Below are positions 43,150-51,600 of a stretch of 64,000 nt of DNA, piece after piece. Every line of letters begins with the position of its first letter. The first letter of the stretch is position 1. The position numbers and the translations under genes are program-made. Source of the DNA: Symbiodinium natans (lineage: Eukaryota; Sar; Dinophyceae; Suessiales; Symbiodiniaceae); contig CAJNDS010001535.1 in the NCBI GenBank assembly GCA_905221605.1, positions 308,868 to 372,867 on the forward strand. The letters run 5' to 3'. Below the pieces are notes generated by a model, which was not told the origin of the DNA, searched no databases, and was given only the letters and a program-made list of their open reading frames with translations.

Positions 43150-43207
43150 CCTAGGGTTTAGGGTTTAGGGTTAAGGGTTTAGGGTTTGGGGTTTAGGGTT
43201 TAGGGTT
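43150..43207. repeat. TTTAGGG telomere-type block
   Basis: Eight units, three bases after a GT donor. Confidence 0.94.
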
Positions 43208-43248
43208 ACTTGGGGGGCTTGTTCTGTGTCATGGCCCCTGGAGTTGGG

Positions 43249-43304
43249 ACCCTAAACCCTAAACCCTAAACCCTGAATCCTAAACCCTAAACCCTAAACC
43301 CTCT
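43249..43304. repeat. CCCTAAA telomere-type block
   Basis: Eight units in the same presumed intron as 43150-43207 but in the opposite orientation. Confidence 0.94.
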
Positions 43305-43311
43305 CCCCCAG

Positions 43312-43416
43312 ACGAGCTCCTGCGCCCGAAAGTGTCACCAGAGTTGTCGCTTTGCTGCTTGCAAGGCGCAGCTCTGCCGAGGAGAGCCGGTTCAGGAGCT
43401 TCCTGGGAGTGATTTC
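43312..43416 (+). CDS. Probable Cys-rich exon
   Basis: 105 bases, phase 0 to 0, between CCCCCAG| and |GTTTAGGG. It reads SSCARKCHQSCRFAACKAQL, then CRGEPVQELPGSDF. Five Cys in about 20 residues suggest a disulphide-rich extracellular module. The donor GTTTAG is itself a telomere unit. Confidence 0.58.
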
Positions 43417-43471
43417 GTTTAGGGTTTTTGGTTTAGGGTTTAGGATTCAGGGTTTAGGGTTTAGGGTTTAT
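43417..43471. repeat. TTTAGGG block supplying a splice donor
   Basis: Seven to eight units with one TTTTTGG variant, beginning at the exon edge. Confidence 0.94.
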
Positions 43472-43689
43472 AGGACAGATGGTACGGTTTCTAAGTCAAG
43501 ATGTGACGGGTGAACATGGTAAGGCTTTCCAAGTTAGGGTCTTTAGTTCTTCATGATGTCCCAGGAGCCCTATTGTCAAGGGTGTGAACGGTTTTAACAA
43601 GTGAACGGGCGAGTTATATATTAAAAGCCCTATGAAAATATAAGGAAACTAGACGGGAAGTAACTAGTGCATCTTGAAAGCCCATGCAG

Positions 43690-43786
43690 CGGAGGACGAT
43701 GAGGCGGCCTTCGTCTTGAGGCGCATGGACGGGGAGAGCGAGCTGGAATGGCAGCATCCGGCACCCCCTGAGGCTCCTTTCGGGAT
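43690..43786 (+). CDS. Possible exon, unknown protein
   Basis: After CATGCAG| the frame reads DEAAFVLRRMDGESELEWQH then PAPPEAPFG; a GA donor is possible near 43786. Confidence 0.42.
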
Positions 43787-44068
43787 GATCATTGTTCATG
43801 TTGAAGCCGGGTTTGTATTTCTGTTTTTGGTGAGTGTATATAAGGTTCCTGTTTAATCTTGGTGAGTGTATATACCGGGTGTCCTTTTGGGGATACCAGA
43901 AATATTAGCCCTACTTCATATATAGTTCAGATAATTTACTTACTAATCATCTGAGTTATATATGAACAATGATGATGGCGGCGTGTTTCTTGCCGGGAGT
44001 ATCTGAGATGCTTGCAACACCCTGTCAGGTTTCTCTAAGTTGTAGCCTGGGGTTAGTCCTCCTCCCAG

Positions 44069-45373
44069 GACTGTGACAGTACTTCGCTTTTCTGCCGTCA
44101 GAAATATCGGTCTTGGGAGCTGAGGGTCCCCTAAACCCTAGACCCCAAACCCTAAACCCCAAACCCTAAATCCTAAACCCGAAACCCTATACCCCAAACC
44201 CTAAACCCTAACCCCTACACCCTAAACCCTAAACCCTAAACCCTGTCGAAATCTGGGAGCTCCTGCCATGCCAGGTGCTGTTGGTTACGACGAACATGCC
44301 CGCGGTGGTTTGCGGCCGGGATGGCCCTGTCGCTCTGCGCCTGGCGCATGTCTCCAAGGACAGGAGAACACTGTGCTTGCAGGGAAAAGGGTTCAGGGTT
44401 TAGGGTTTAGGAGCCAACCAACTTCTTGTCTTCTTTTTTGCACCCCTTGCTACAGGCTCATGCAGTCCTCCGCCTTTTCAGAGACGCCTCCTCCGTGCCA
44501 GCAACATGGAAGCTGACTGTCCAAGACACATCGAGCAACGGGACCTGGGTAAATGGACCCTGTGTAAAATTCAGCAGTGTTTGCTTCACAGAAAGTACTT
44601 GGACTTTGGAAGCTTGTACTATATCCCCCTTGGAATTTTTTAAATATAAAACCCAAGAGGACATTAATCATATTATTTGTATTAAGGCTCCAAGGGGAGA
44701 AAAGTATCAATGCTATACTAACGTTTAGGGTTCTCTGGTCCTGAACCCGAGCGTCCGCACGGCCAAGGTGTGAAGCTGCAGCCCAAGGCTCAGCAGGAGC
44801 TGAAGCTGCATGACCAGGTCTGCTTCGTGCCACCTGCGCATGCCGTTCGCCAGCTGGTCTACCAGGTTCCCTGGACATGGGCCTTGCTGGGGGGATGGGG
44901 GTTTGCGGGTTGCATGACTCTGTGCATCCCTTGGCCCTGCGAGCGCGCAGGTGCTGCCTGGCAGCGCGCTTCCGCGCCATGCGCCCGTGGCCAGTGCGCC
45001 CAGCACTCCCAGCAACGTGCCCGTGCCGACAGCAGCCCCTGGGATGTCGGGTGCACCTTGGCCTTCTGCGACCTTTGGTGGCATGTGCCCCAACTGCAAG
45101 AAGAGACAGGGCTTTGGGGACGCCTTCTTTGGAAGCAGCTCACGCGCGCATCAGATCCTGACACGACTCGTAGCACGTATGTTAAGGACACCCAGACCAA
45201 GCAAGAGACCCAGACTGCAGGCAGGGGGCACCATCCCATGCGCGAAGCCAGCTTGTAGCATTTCGGCTTCAATCTTGCTCGGAAGGACGACTCGCTGTCG
45301 TCGTGGTTGGGGCCCCTTGGCTGTCAAGCTTGGATCTCTTCGGACCTCTGCCGCAGCTAAGGGACTGAATTGA
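44069..45373 (+). CDS. FHA-domain protein gene (five exons resolved)
   Basis: FHA domains bind phosphothreonine peptides. Exons 44069-44125, 44275-44358, 44456-44555, 44768-44865 and 44951 onward join in frame. They give KYRSWELR, then the FHA start VVCGRDGPVALRLAHVSK, AHAVLRLF, and the hallmark DTSSNGTWVNG, then VKLQPKAQQELKLHDQVCFV. Conserved Gly-Arg, Ser-Lys-x-His and Ser-Ser-Asn-Gly are all present. A Pro/Ala-rich tail follows with CPNCKKRQGFGDAFFG; TGA at 45371-45373 closes that frame if no further intron exists. Introns: GT-AG (44126-44274), GA-AG (44359-44455), GA-AG (44556-44767) and GT-AG (44866-44950). The first two contain telomere-type repeats, in opposite orientations. It may be an independent gene or part of the larger one. 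Confidence 0.75.
44130..44247. repeat. CCCTAAA block inside an FHA-gene intron
   Basis: About sixteen units filling most of the 149-nt intron 44126-44274. Confidence 0.94.
44388..44412. repeat. TTTAGGG block inside an FHA-gene intron
   Basis: Three units inside the 97-nt GA-AG intron 44359-44455. Confidence 0.88.
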
Positions 45374-45601
45374 GTACACAGGGAAGCCTATCTGTTGGCC
45401 CATGCTTGGGTTTGGCAGGTAGAAACTTAGAGGTTGTTACACTTTCCAAGTGCAGGTCTCTGGGAGACCTTGCGGTCTTGCGGTACGAGCATCAGCTACT
45501 GCAGATGGTTCCTGCTGCGACCGAACTGCGAGACTTGTATGCCTACAACATTAGCCTTTTGGCTGCGGTTATTCTCATAATTTTTGATTACCAATAGTCT
45601 T

Positions 45602-45603
<2 letters not shown>

Positions 45604-45668
<65 letters not shown>
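45604..45668. repeat. GA dinucleotide microsatellite
   Basis: About thirty GA units. Confidence 0.97.
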
Positions 45669-45738
45669 TCTCACCGAGACTGGACTTGGTCTGGGCGCGC
45701 CCAGTGCGCGGGGGGCCCTTCGGGGTTCCTCAAGCCCC

Positions 45739-46336
45739 GTAGAAGAAGAAGAAGAAGAAGAAGAAGAAGAAGAAGAAGAAGAAGAAGAAGAAGAAAAAGA
45801 GAGAAAGAGAGAAAGAGAGCAAGAGAGAAAGAGAGAAAGAGAGAAAGAGAGAAAGAGAGAAAGAGAGCAAGAGAGAAAGAGAGAAAGAGAGAAAGAGAGA
45901 AAGAGAGAAAGAGACAAAGAGAAAAAGAGAAAAAGAGAAAAAGAGAAAAGAGAGAGAAAAGAGAAAAAAGAGAGAAAGAGAGAAAGAGAGAAAGAGAGAA
46001 AGAGAGAAAGAGAGAAAGAGAGAAAGAGAAAAGAGAGAAAGAGAGAAAGAGAGAAAGAGAGAAAGAGAGAAAGAGAGAAAGAGAGAAAGAGAGAAAGAGA
46101 GAAAGAGAGAAAGAGAGAAAGAGAGAAAGAGAGGAAAGAGAGAAAGAGAGAAAGAGAGAAAGAGAGAAAGAGAGAAAGAGAGAAAGAGAGAAAGAGAGAA
46201 AGAGAGAAAGAGAGAAAGAGAGAAAGAGAGAAAGAGAAAGATAGAAAGAGAGGAAAAGGAAGAGGAAGAGGAAGAGGAAGAGGAAGAGGAAGAGGAAGAG
46301 GAAGAGGAAGAGGAAGATAAAAAGATAGAGAAAGAA
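45739..46336. repeat. 600-bp homopurine compound microsatellite
   Basis: GAA trimers, then GAAAGA hexamers with drift, then GGAAGA hexamers. One strand is almost pure purine. The Arg/Glu/Lys frames are artefacts. Confidence 0.97.
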
Positions 46337-46457
46337 GAGAAGGAGAAAGACTCTTGCACTTTCCGCTGCATCGGCGCCGCTCTCCAGAATCGCAGGGCTT
46401 CATAAACAATGTCACAAGGACATCAGAACACACCCTTCGCAGCTGGAAGAAAGAAAG

Positions 46458-46496
46458 GGGTTTAGGGTTTAGGGTTTAGGGTTTAGGGTTTAGGGA
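46458..46496. repeat. TTTAGGG telomere-type block
   Basis: Five to six perfect units just before the next acceptor. Confidence 0.95.
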
Positions 46497-46502
46497 GCCC
46501 AG

Positions 46503-46575
46503 GCCGCTTCCTTGCCGAGTTGGGTGTCCGCGAGGAGCACAAGGCCACATTCAGGCGAGGGCCCCACTTCGGAAG
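46503..46575 (+). CDS. Probable exon, unknown protein
   Basis: After GAGCCCAG| the frame reads RFLAELGVREEHKATFRRGP then HFGR. The donor is probably GA near 46576. Confidence 0.45.
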
Positions 46576-46623
46576 GGAAACTTGAGAAGTGCATGTGTGT
46601 ACGTTTCCACGAACCATCTGGGA

Positions 46624-46694
46624 ACCCTAGACCCTAAACCCTAAACCCTAAACCCTAAACCCTACACCCTAAACCCTACACCCTAAACCCTGAA
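46624..46694. repeat. CCCTAAA telomere-type block
   Basis: Ten units. Confidence 0.94.
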
Positions 46695-46796
46695 CCATAC
46701 TGTGAGATCACTCGCAGGAGGGGCCTTCTGCAGCTGCGCCACGCGAGTTGACAATCGAAAAGGAGCGTCCTCATGGTCCGGGCTTAGCTTGCGAAG

Positions 46797-46834
46797 GAGG
46801 GTTTAGGGTTTAGGGTTAGGGCTTAAGGTTTAGG
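46797..46834. repeat. TTTAGGG telomere-type block
   Basis: Five units with one TTAAGG variant. Confidence 0.9.
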
Positions 46835-46923
46835 GGCCCAGAAGCTACTGCTTCTGCTGTGTTGGGAGTCTGAGTTTGGGCTTACAGACTTTGGCTTTTG
46901 TGCTTGTCTTGGGTAGAAGCCAG

Positions 46924-47011
46924 GTGCTCGAGATCGTCTGCGAGTTTGGCTCTCCCTTCTCGGTCATGACCTCCATTGCCGAGTGGACCCCAAACAGCTG
47001 GGGGCCTCAAA
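46924..47011 (+). CDS. Probable exon, possibly TIG/IPT-related
   Basis: After AAGCCAG| the frame reads VLEIVCEFGSPFSVMTSIAE then WTPNSWGPQ, with a GA donor at 47012. A C-x-F-G strand followed by a polar loop is common in TIG/IPT repeats, but one motif is weak evidence. Confidence 0.52.
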
Positions 47012-47017
47012 GATTGG

Positions 47018-47090
47018 GTTGAGGGTTTAGGGTTTAGGGTGAAGGAGGTTTAGGGTTTAAGGAGATTTAGGGTTTCGGGTCTAGGTTGTA
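47018..47090. repeat. TTTAGGG telomere-type block
   Basis: About eight units with variants, starting at the preceding exon's donor. Confidence 0.9.
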
Positions 47091-47269
47091 GTTTCTTCTT
47101 TCTCAAGAGCATGTTTGGTCAGGGGTTTGACAGGGTCTTTGAAGACACCTGTCTAAGCTGTGTAGGGACTCAGAGAAAGCTTGTTGGTGATAGGCTTTTG
47201 GCGATTTTCGCCCTACCCTTCACTCCCACTACTGAAACCATACACCCTGTTTTGATCCCTCAGGCGCTA

Positions 47270-47312
47270 AGCCTTAAACCCCTAACCCTAAACCCTAAAC
47301 CCTAAGCCCTAC
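47270..47312. repeat. CCCTAAA telomere-type block
   Basis: Six units running into the next exon's acceptor (CCTAAG|). Confidence 0.92.
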
Positions 47313-47360
47313 GGCCCTCATCTCCTACGTGGCATCAGTCGAGGCAATCTCATTCACTGT
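47307..47360 (+). CDS. Probable exon, unknown protein
   Basis: Between CCTAAG| and |GTGAGT, reading PTALISYVASVEAISFTV. The acceptor AG is formed by a mutated CCCTAAG repeat unit and the donor is near-consensus. Confidence 0.5.
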
Positions 47361-47505
47361 GTGAGTCCCCCGCTCTCGCGTCGACTGGTGCCGGACTGAG
47401 CAGAGATGGCAGCCGTTGGAACCTTTTGGAACACTTGTTGTATATGATACGTAGTGTATGTATAAAAACACATAAACAAACAAATCAAATAAATAAATTC
47501 ATAAC

Positions 47506-47588
47506 ACATATATATATATATATATATGTGTATTCTTGTAATATTCTATACTTTCTAGAACTATATATGTATATATATATATATATCT
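47506..47588. repeat. TA-rich microsatellite pair
   Basis: Two TATATA runs separated by about 40 bases of AT-rich sequence. Confidence 0.92.
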
Positions 47589-47621
47589 GTTGACATGCCT
47601 TCTACTCTCACTGTGAGCAAG

Positions 47622-47690
47622 GTGGCAGCGCCCGAACTTGGAATGCCCGGATACAGCGAGGTGTGGAGCCCTTTGGTCAAGCTGCAGCCC
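47622..47690 (+). CDS. Probable exon, unknown protein
   Basis: After GAGCAAG| the frame reads VAAPELGMPGYSEVWSPLVK. It ends next to the CCCTAAA block, with a possible GC donor near 47680. The YSEVWSPL pattern is reminiscent of a fibronectin-III G strand, weakly. Confidence 0.45.
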
Positions 47691-47789
47691 TAAACCCTAA
47701 ACCCTAAACCCTAAACCCTAAACCCTAAACCCTAAACCCTAAACCCTAAACCCTAAGCCCTAAGCCCTAAACCCTAAACCCTAAACCCG
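47688..47789. repeat. CCCTAAA telomere-type block
   Basis: Fourteen to fifteen units, nearly perfect. Confidence 0.96.
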
Positions 47790-47924
47790 TGTGCATCAGG
47801 CAGTACCCGTCATGCTTCATCTCAAGTACTATGCGGAGATCTGAGTTCCTGGCGAGTCAGCAACAGAGACACGACCAGAGCTCCTCCTGTGAGATATATG
47901 CACTGACAAGCCCCTTAAGTACCC

Positions 47925-48005
47925 CAATAGGGTTATAATTGGGTTATAATTGGTTTATGATTGGGTTACAATAGGGTTATAATAGGGTCATAATTGGGTT
48001 ACAAG
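47925..48005. repeat. AATAGGGTTATA minisatellite
   Basis: About seven copies of an 11-12-bp unit (GGGTTATAATT and variants), followed by the AAGTACCATGAACCTCC word shared with the inverted-repeat elements at 36.2 and 41.3 kb. Confidence 0.8.
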
Positions 48006-48277
48006 TACCGTGACTATTTGGTTACCAAGTACCATGAACCTCCAAGCAGAGACAGGACCAGATCTCCTTTGGATACCGTTACCGAGGTCTTCAATGAAGG
48101 ATGGAAGCGCAGCGATGCGCTGACATTTACATATCGGCCTGCAGGGGGACCGAGAATGCCTAAAAAATGGCAGCAAAGCATTCGTTGCACCGCTTCATGC
48201 CCCTCATCTTCTCTGAAGCCAGCCGAGGCAGTTGAAACGGTACAGAACCAAACGCCGCGCTGTCCCCAGATGTGACT

Positions 48278-48390
48278 AAACCCTAAACCCTAAACCCTAA
48301 ACCCTAAACCCTAAACCCTAAACCCTAAACCCTAAACCCTAAACCCTAAACCCTAAACCCTAAACCCTAAACCCTAAACCCTAAACCCTA
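48278..48390. repeat. CCCTAAA block, left part, interrupted by the Copia element
   Basis: Sixteen perfect units ending CCCTA|, immediately followed by the 5' LTR. The array resumes at 58303. Confidence 0.97.
48386..48390. repeat. Left target-site duplication of the Copia element (CCCTA)
   Basis: CCCTA before the 5' LTR and CCCTA after the 3' LTR (58303-58307). Because the target is itself repetitive, a 5- or 6-bp duplication cannot be told apart. Confidence 0.8.
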
Positions 48391-48619
48391 TGCGGAGCTG
48401 CAATTGGTATTGTAGAAAGGAGTTGGTATTGGAAGTTGAAGGGTCAATGAACCCGGTAATCTTTGGCTCAAGCCATGACCAAAGCGGTCAAAGGTTTCGT
48501 AAAAAGTGTGCCCTTGGTTTGGGGTCTTGCTGTTCGGTTGTTGGTTGTTCCAGGGGTAATAAGGGCTTCTGTTGGGGTTGACTGTCTTGTTCCCTGTCCT
48601 CCTTCGGTTGCCCCCCGTA
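48391..48619 (+). repeat. 5' LTR (229 bp)
   Basis: Starts TGCGGAGC and ends CCCCCCGTA; identical to 58074-58302. It must hold the promoter. It contains TTTGGCTCAAG at 48462-48472, matching the last eleven bases of the dinoflagellate spliced leader. Confidence 0.96.
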
Positions 48620-48632
48620 GGTTATGAGCCCA
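48620..48632 (+). promoter_or_regulatory. Primer-binding site, probably for a half initiator tRNA-Met
   Basis: GGTTATGAGCCCA directly follows the 5' LTR. Its complement TGGGCTCATAACC fits the anticodon arm of initiator tRNA-Met rather than the usual 3' CCA end. Drosophila copia is known to use a cleaved initiator tRNA-Met in this way. Confidence 0.65.
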
Positions 48633-48681
48633 AATTAGGCTTCCTGCGGAATTGGTAAAGATTTTTCGTTTGTTTAACGCC

Positions 48682-51600
48682 ATGGACATGATGCGGCGTC
48701 GCTCTGAGCCTGGACTGTCGCCAACGGCCAATGAAGCCGAAGGAAATCGTGGTGATGGGGGTGAAGATCGACAACAAATGGTACAAGCACTGACAGATGG
48801 TAGGGAGGTTGCAATGATACAACCAACGCCTCAGGTGGAAAACGAAGTGGTTCCGGTTCAAGCAGCAAATCCTTTCTGGAGCGAGCGGGCTCAAGAAGAA
48901 ATGAGACTTAGGCAGTCAAGGCCGGCAAGTCTTCCCGCGAGCGGAGGGGACAGGAGCGGTGAAGGTACGAGAAGACCGCCTTCGCTGCAAGATCTTTTGG
49001 GTCAGGAACCTGCACCTGTTGAGAGACCATCGTCAGGTTTAATGGGACAAATGGAACGAGGTACTATTGGTGGAGTGCAAGCCGACGAGGAACTCATTCC
49101 TGATATTAGTGGTGATATGGCGGTGGTGAAGCGTGCGCTGAAAGAGTTGCTTGTGCAGACAAAGGAGCTGGGGAACAGGTTGCATCGGGTGGAGGAGAAA
49201 AGCTATACCTCTGCTGCATCTGGGTCAGCTTCAAGGGCACGGAGCTCTGGAGTGGTGGACGCAAACACGGCATATCCTCTAGGAATGACTCCAGAGAAGC
49301 AGTACCTGCCAGGACAAGTTTTCTACACGGATGGTATGGGTGGTTTTTGGACTGTGTTGCCTGATGGGACATGGCTGCCTATTGAGGGCTACGACCTGCC
49401 AAAGGGTTGTGATCTTCAATCCTTGCCTGGGTCCAGGAAGGGGGATGTTCAAGTGGAGGATGAAAAAGAAGTGCCAATGATGCATGTAGCTGAAGGGAAG
49501 AAACCCTCCAGATTGCCTCCATTGAATTACCCCACGGGAGGTCCTGCAAGTGGTGGATATGCAAGTGGACCACCTGGTTTAACACATGTTCCGATTACTT
49601 CCATGCCATCAGGTGTTGATGGTTCTGTCGCACCTGCGGGGAACCAGCCCGGTTTTGTTTCAGCTCGGGAAACTGCAATGCAAGAGAACTCAGCAGGATC
49701 GGGTGGATATACAATGGTGGATGATGTTCCGTATCGGTGGAAAATGGTCGCTGGGAAGTTGGAATTAGAAAAGGTTCCGCTCACAGCTGTTACGCCCGGT
49801 ATAGGACATGGACTACCTCAAGGGCCTGGTGGTAGGGTCAGTTTACCTCCTGGAGCAGTGGTGCCACGCGGTATGCCAATCACTGGTGATAGTTCTGGAA
49901 CCGAACGTCCGGAGGCTCTCGGGAAGCATGTGATGAGCCTTCCAACTTTGGCAGACTACACACCAAGCAATCCGACGGCACTGGGTGATTGGATCGCAAT
50001 GATCGAACCAATGTTGTCTTCGCTGACAGATACAGGAAGAGTGTGGTGGCAATGCGTCTACTCAAAGGCATATCAAGCGTATGCCAAATGGTTGAGTGTT
50101 TCTCCACTGGAAAGGTTGGGCATCAAGGCTGAGCTAGAAGGGCTCAAGGTGGTTCAAACTGTGCATGTTTTGTTGGAGCAGAGAGCGGTGTCTTTGCTGC
50201 TACAGGCGATCCCGGAGAGATTGAAGACCGAGATCGTTTCCACTCGAATGTTGGGGTCGGTGATGATATTTTACAAATTGCTGACGGTCTACCAACCAGG
50301 TGGAGCAAATGAGCGCAGCACAATGTTGAACTTCTTGGTGCAACCATCTTCAGCAACCTCAATTTCAGAGGCTATTAAGGGAGTGCGACAATGGGCGCAA
50401 TGGCGTTCCCGATTAAGGGAGCTGCGAGCATCCGAGCCGGACGCTACCTTGCTTATCAAGGGATTGGATGCTTTATCATCCGCGTTGCTGGCAAAACACC
50501 CTACGGTGCATTTCAGAGTGGCATCCTTTCGGGAGAAATTGGGGGTGGACTACTCGCCGACCTCTGAAACTGCAACACAACTAGCTGAAATGTTACAGGC
50601 AGAGTTTGAACTGCTATTGCATAGTGCTGGTGAACAAGAGGTGAAGCAGGACTCGGACGCCAAGAAAAGGGCCAGGTTAAATAAGGCCCAAAAGGGAACT
50701 GGTGACGAGACAGAGGAGGGTGACAAAGGCAAAGGGAAAGGAAAAAGGTATAGCGGAGATGGTGAACGTCCTTTCTGTTGGATATATGGGAAGACCGATG
50801 CAGGTTGCAAGTTCGGAGCCCGCTGTAAATTCCGCCATGACAAAGACTCCCTTGAGCGAGGAAGATGTTTTGAGTGTGGGGCCGTTGGCCATCTGCAGCC
50901 GCAATGTCCATATAAGGATGGTGCAAGTTCCAATGTGGACTCAAACCCTGAGAGGAGTAGATCTAAAGGGAATTCTCCCAAAGGGGGAAAGGGCGGCAAA
51001 GGTGCGAAATGGGGAAATGCCAAAAAGGCAGAGGTAGCTGAAGGGGGAGATGAGACAGCTAATGCGGGATTGGATAAAGGTTCTGCAAGTCCCTCATCAC
51101 CATCAACACCCAATCAAGTCCTTGCTGAAGCGTTGGAAGTGCTGAAATCTATGAAGCTGTCATCAGCGCAGTCAGCATCAAGCGGGGATCCCAGTGTTCG
51201 AATGTTATGTGGATCTGGATTGTTTCAGCAGGAAAGGAGAGTGGCGTTGGTGGATACGGCTGCTACGCATCTTGTGCGGACGCTTTTTCCATGGGAATGT
51301 TTACCCGACACTACTGTTATGGTGCAAAGCGCGCTTGGTGGTGTGGCAATGAGGATTACAGAGAAAGGGACGTTGATTAGGGAAGACAATGGGCCCCTGA
51401 TTATCCCTCTCTGGTTGATTTTGGAGTTTGGGGCGAACCTCACGGTGATCAATGGGATGTGTCACGTGGGTGCAAAATCTTCGCTGGACCAGCTCTTGTG
51501 GTTTGAACATGGCTGTTTGGTTATGGATTACAAAACAGCTGAAAAAATGGTTTTGCATGCTGAAAGGCAGCGTGCGTCTTGGTCCCATTCTCAATGGAGG

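Noticed and set aside
45588-46433. Frames of more than 200 residues of Arg/Glu/Lys or Leu/Ser/Phe
   Set aside because: Artefacts of the GA/GAAAGA repeats; no non-repeat domain.
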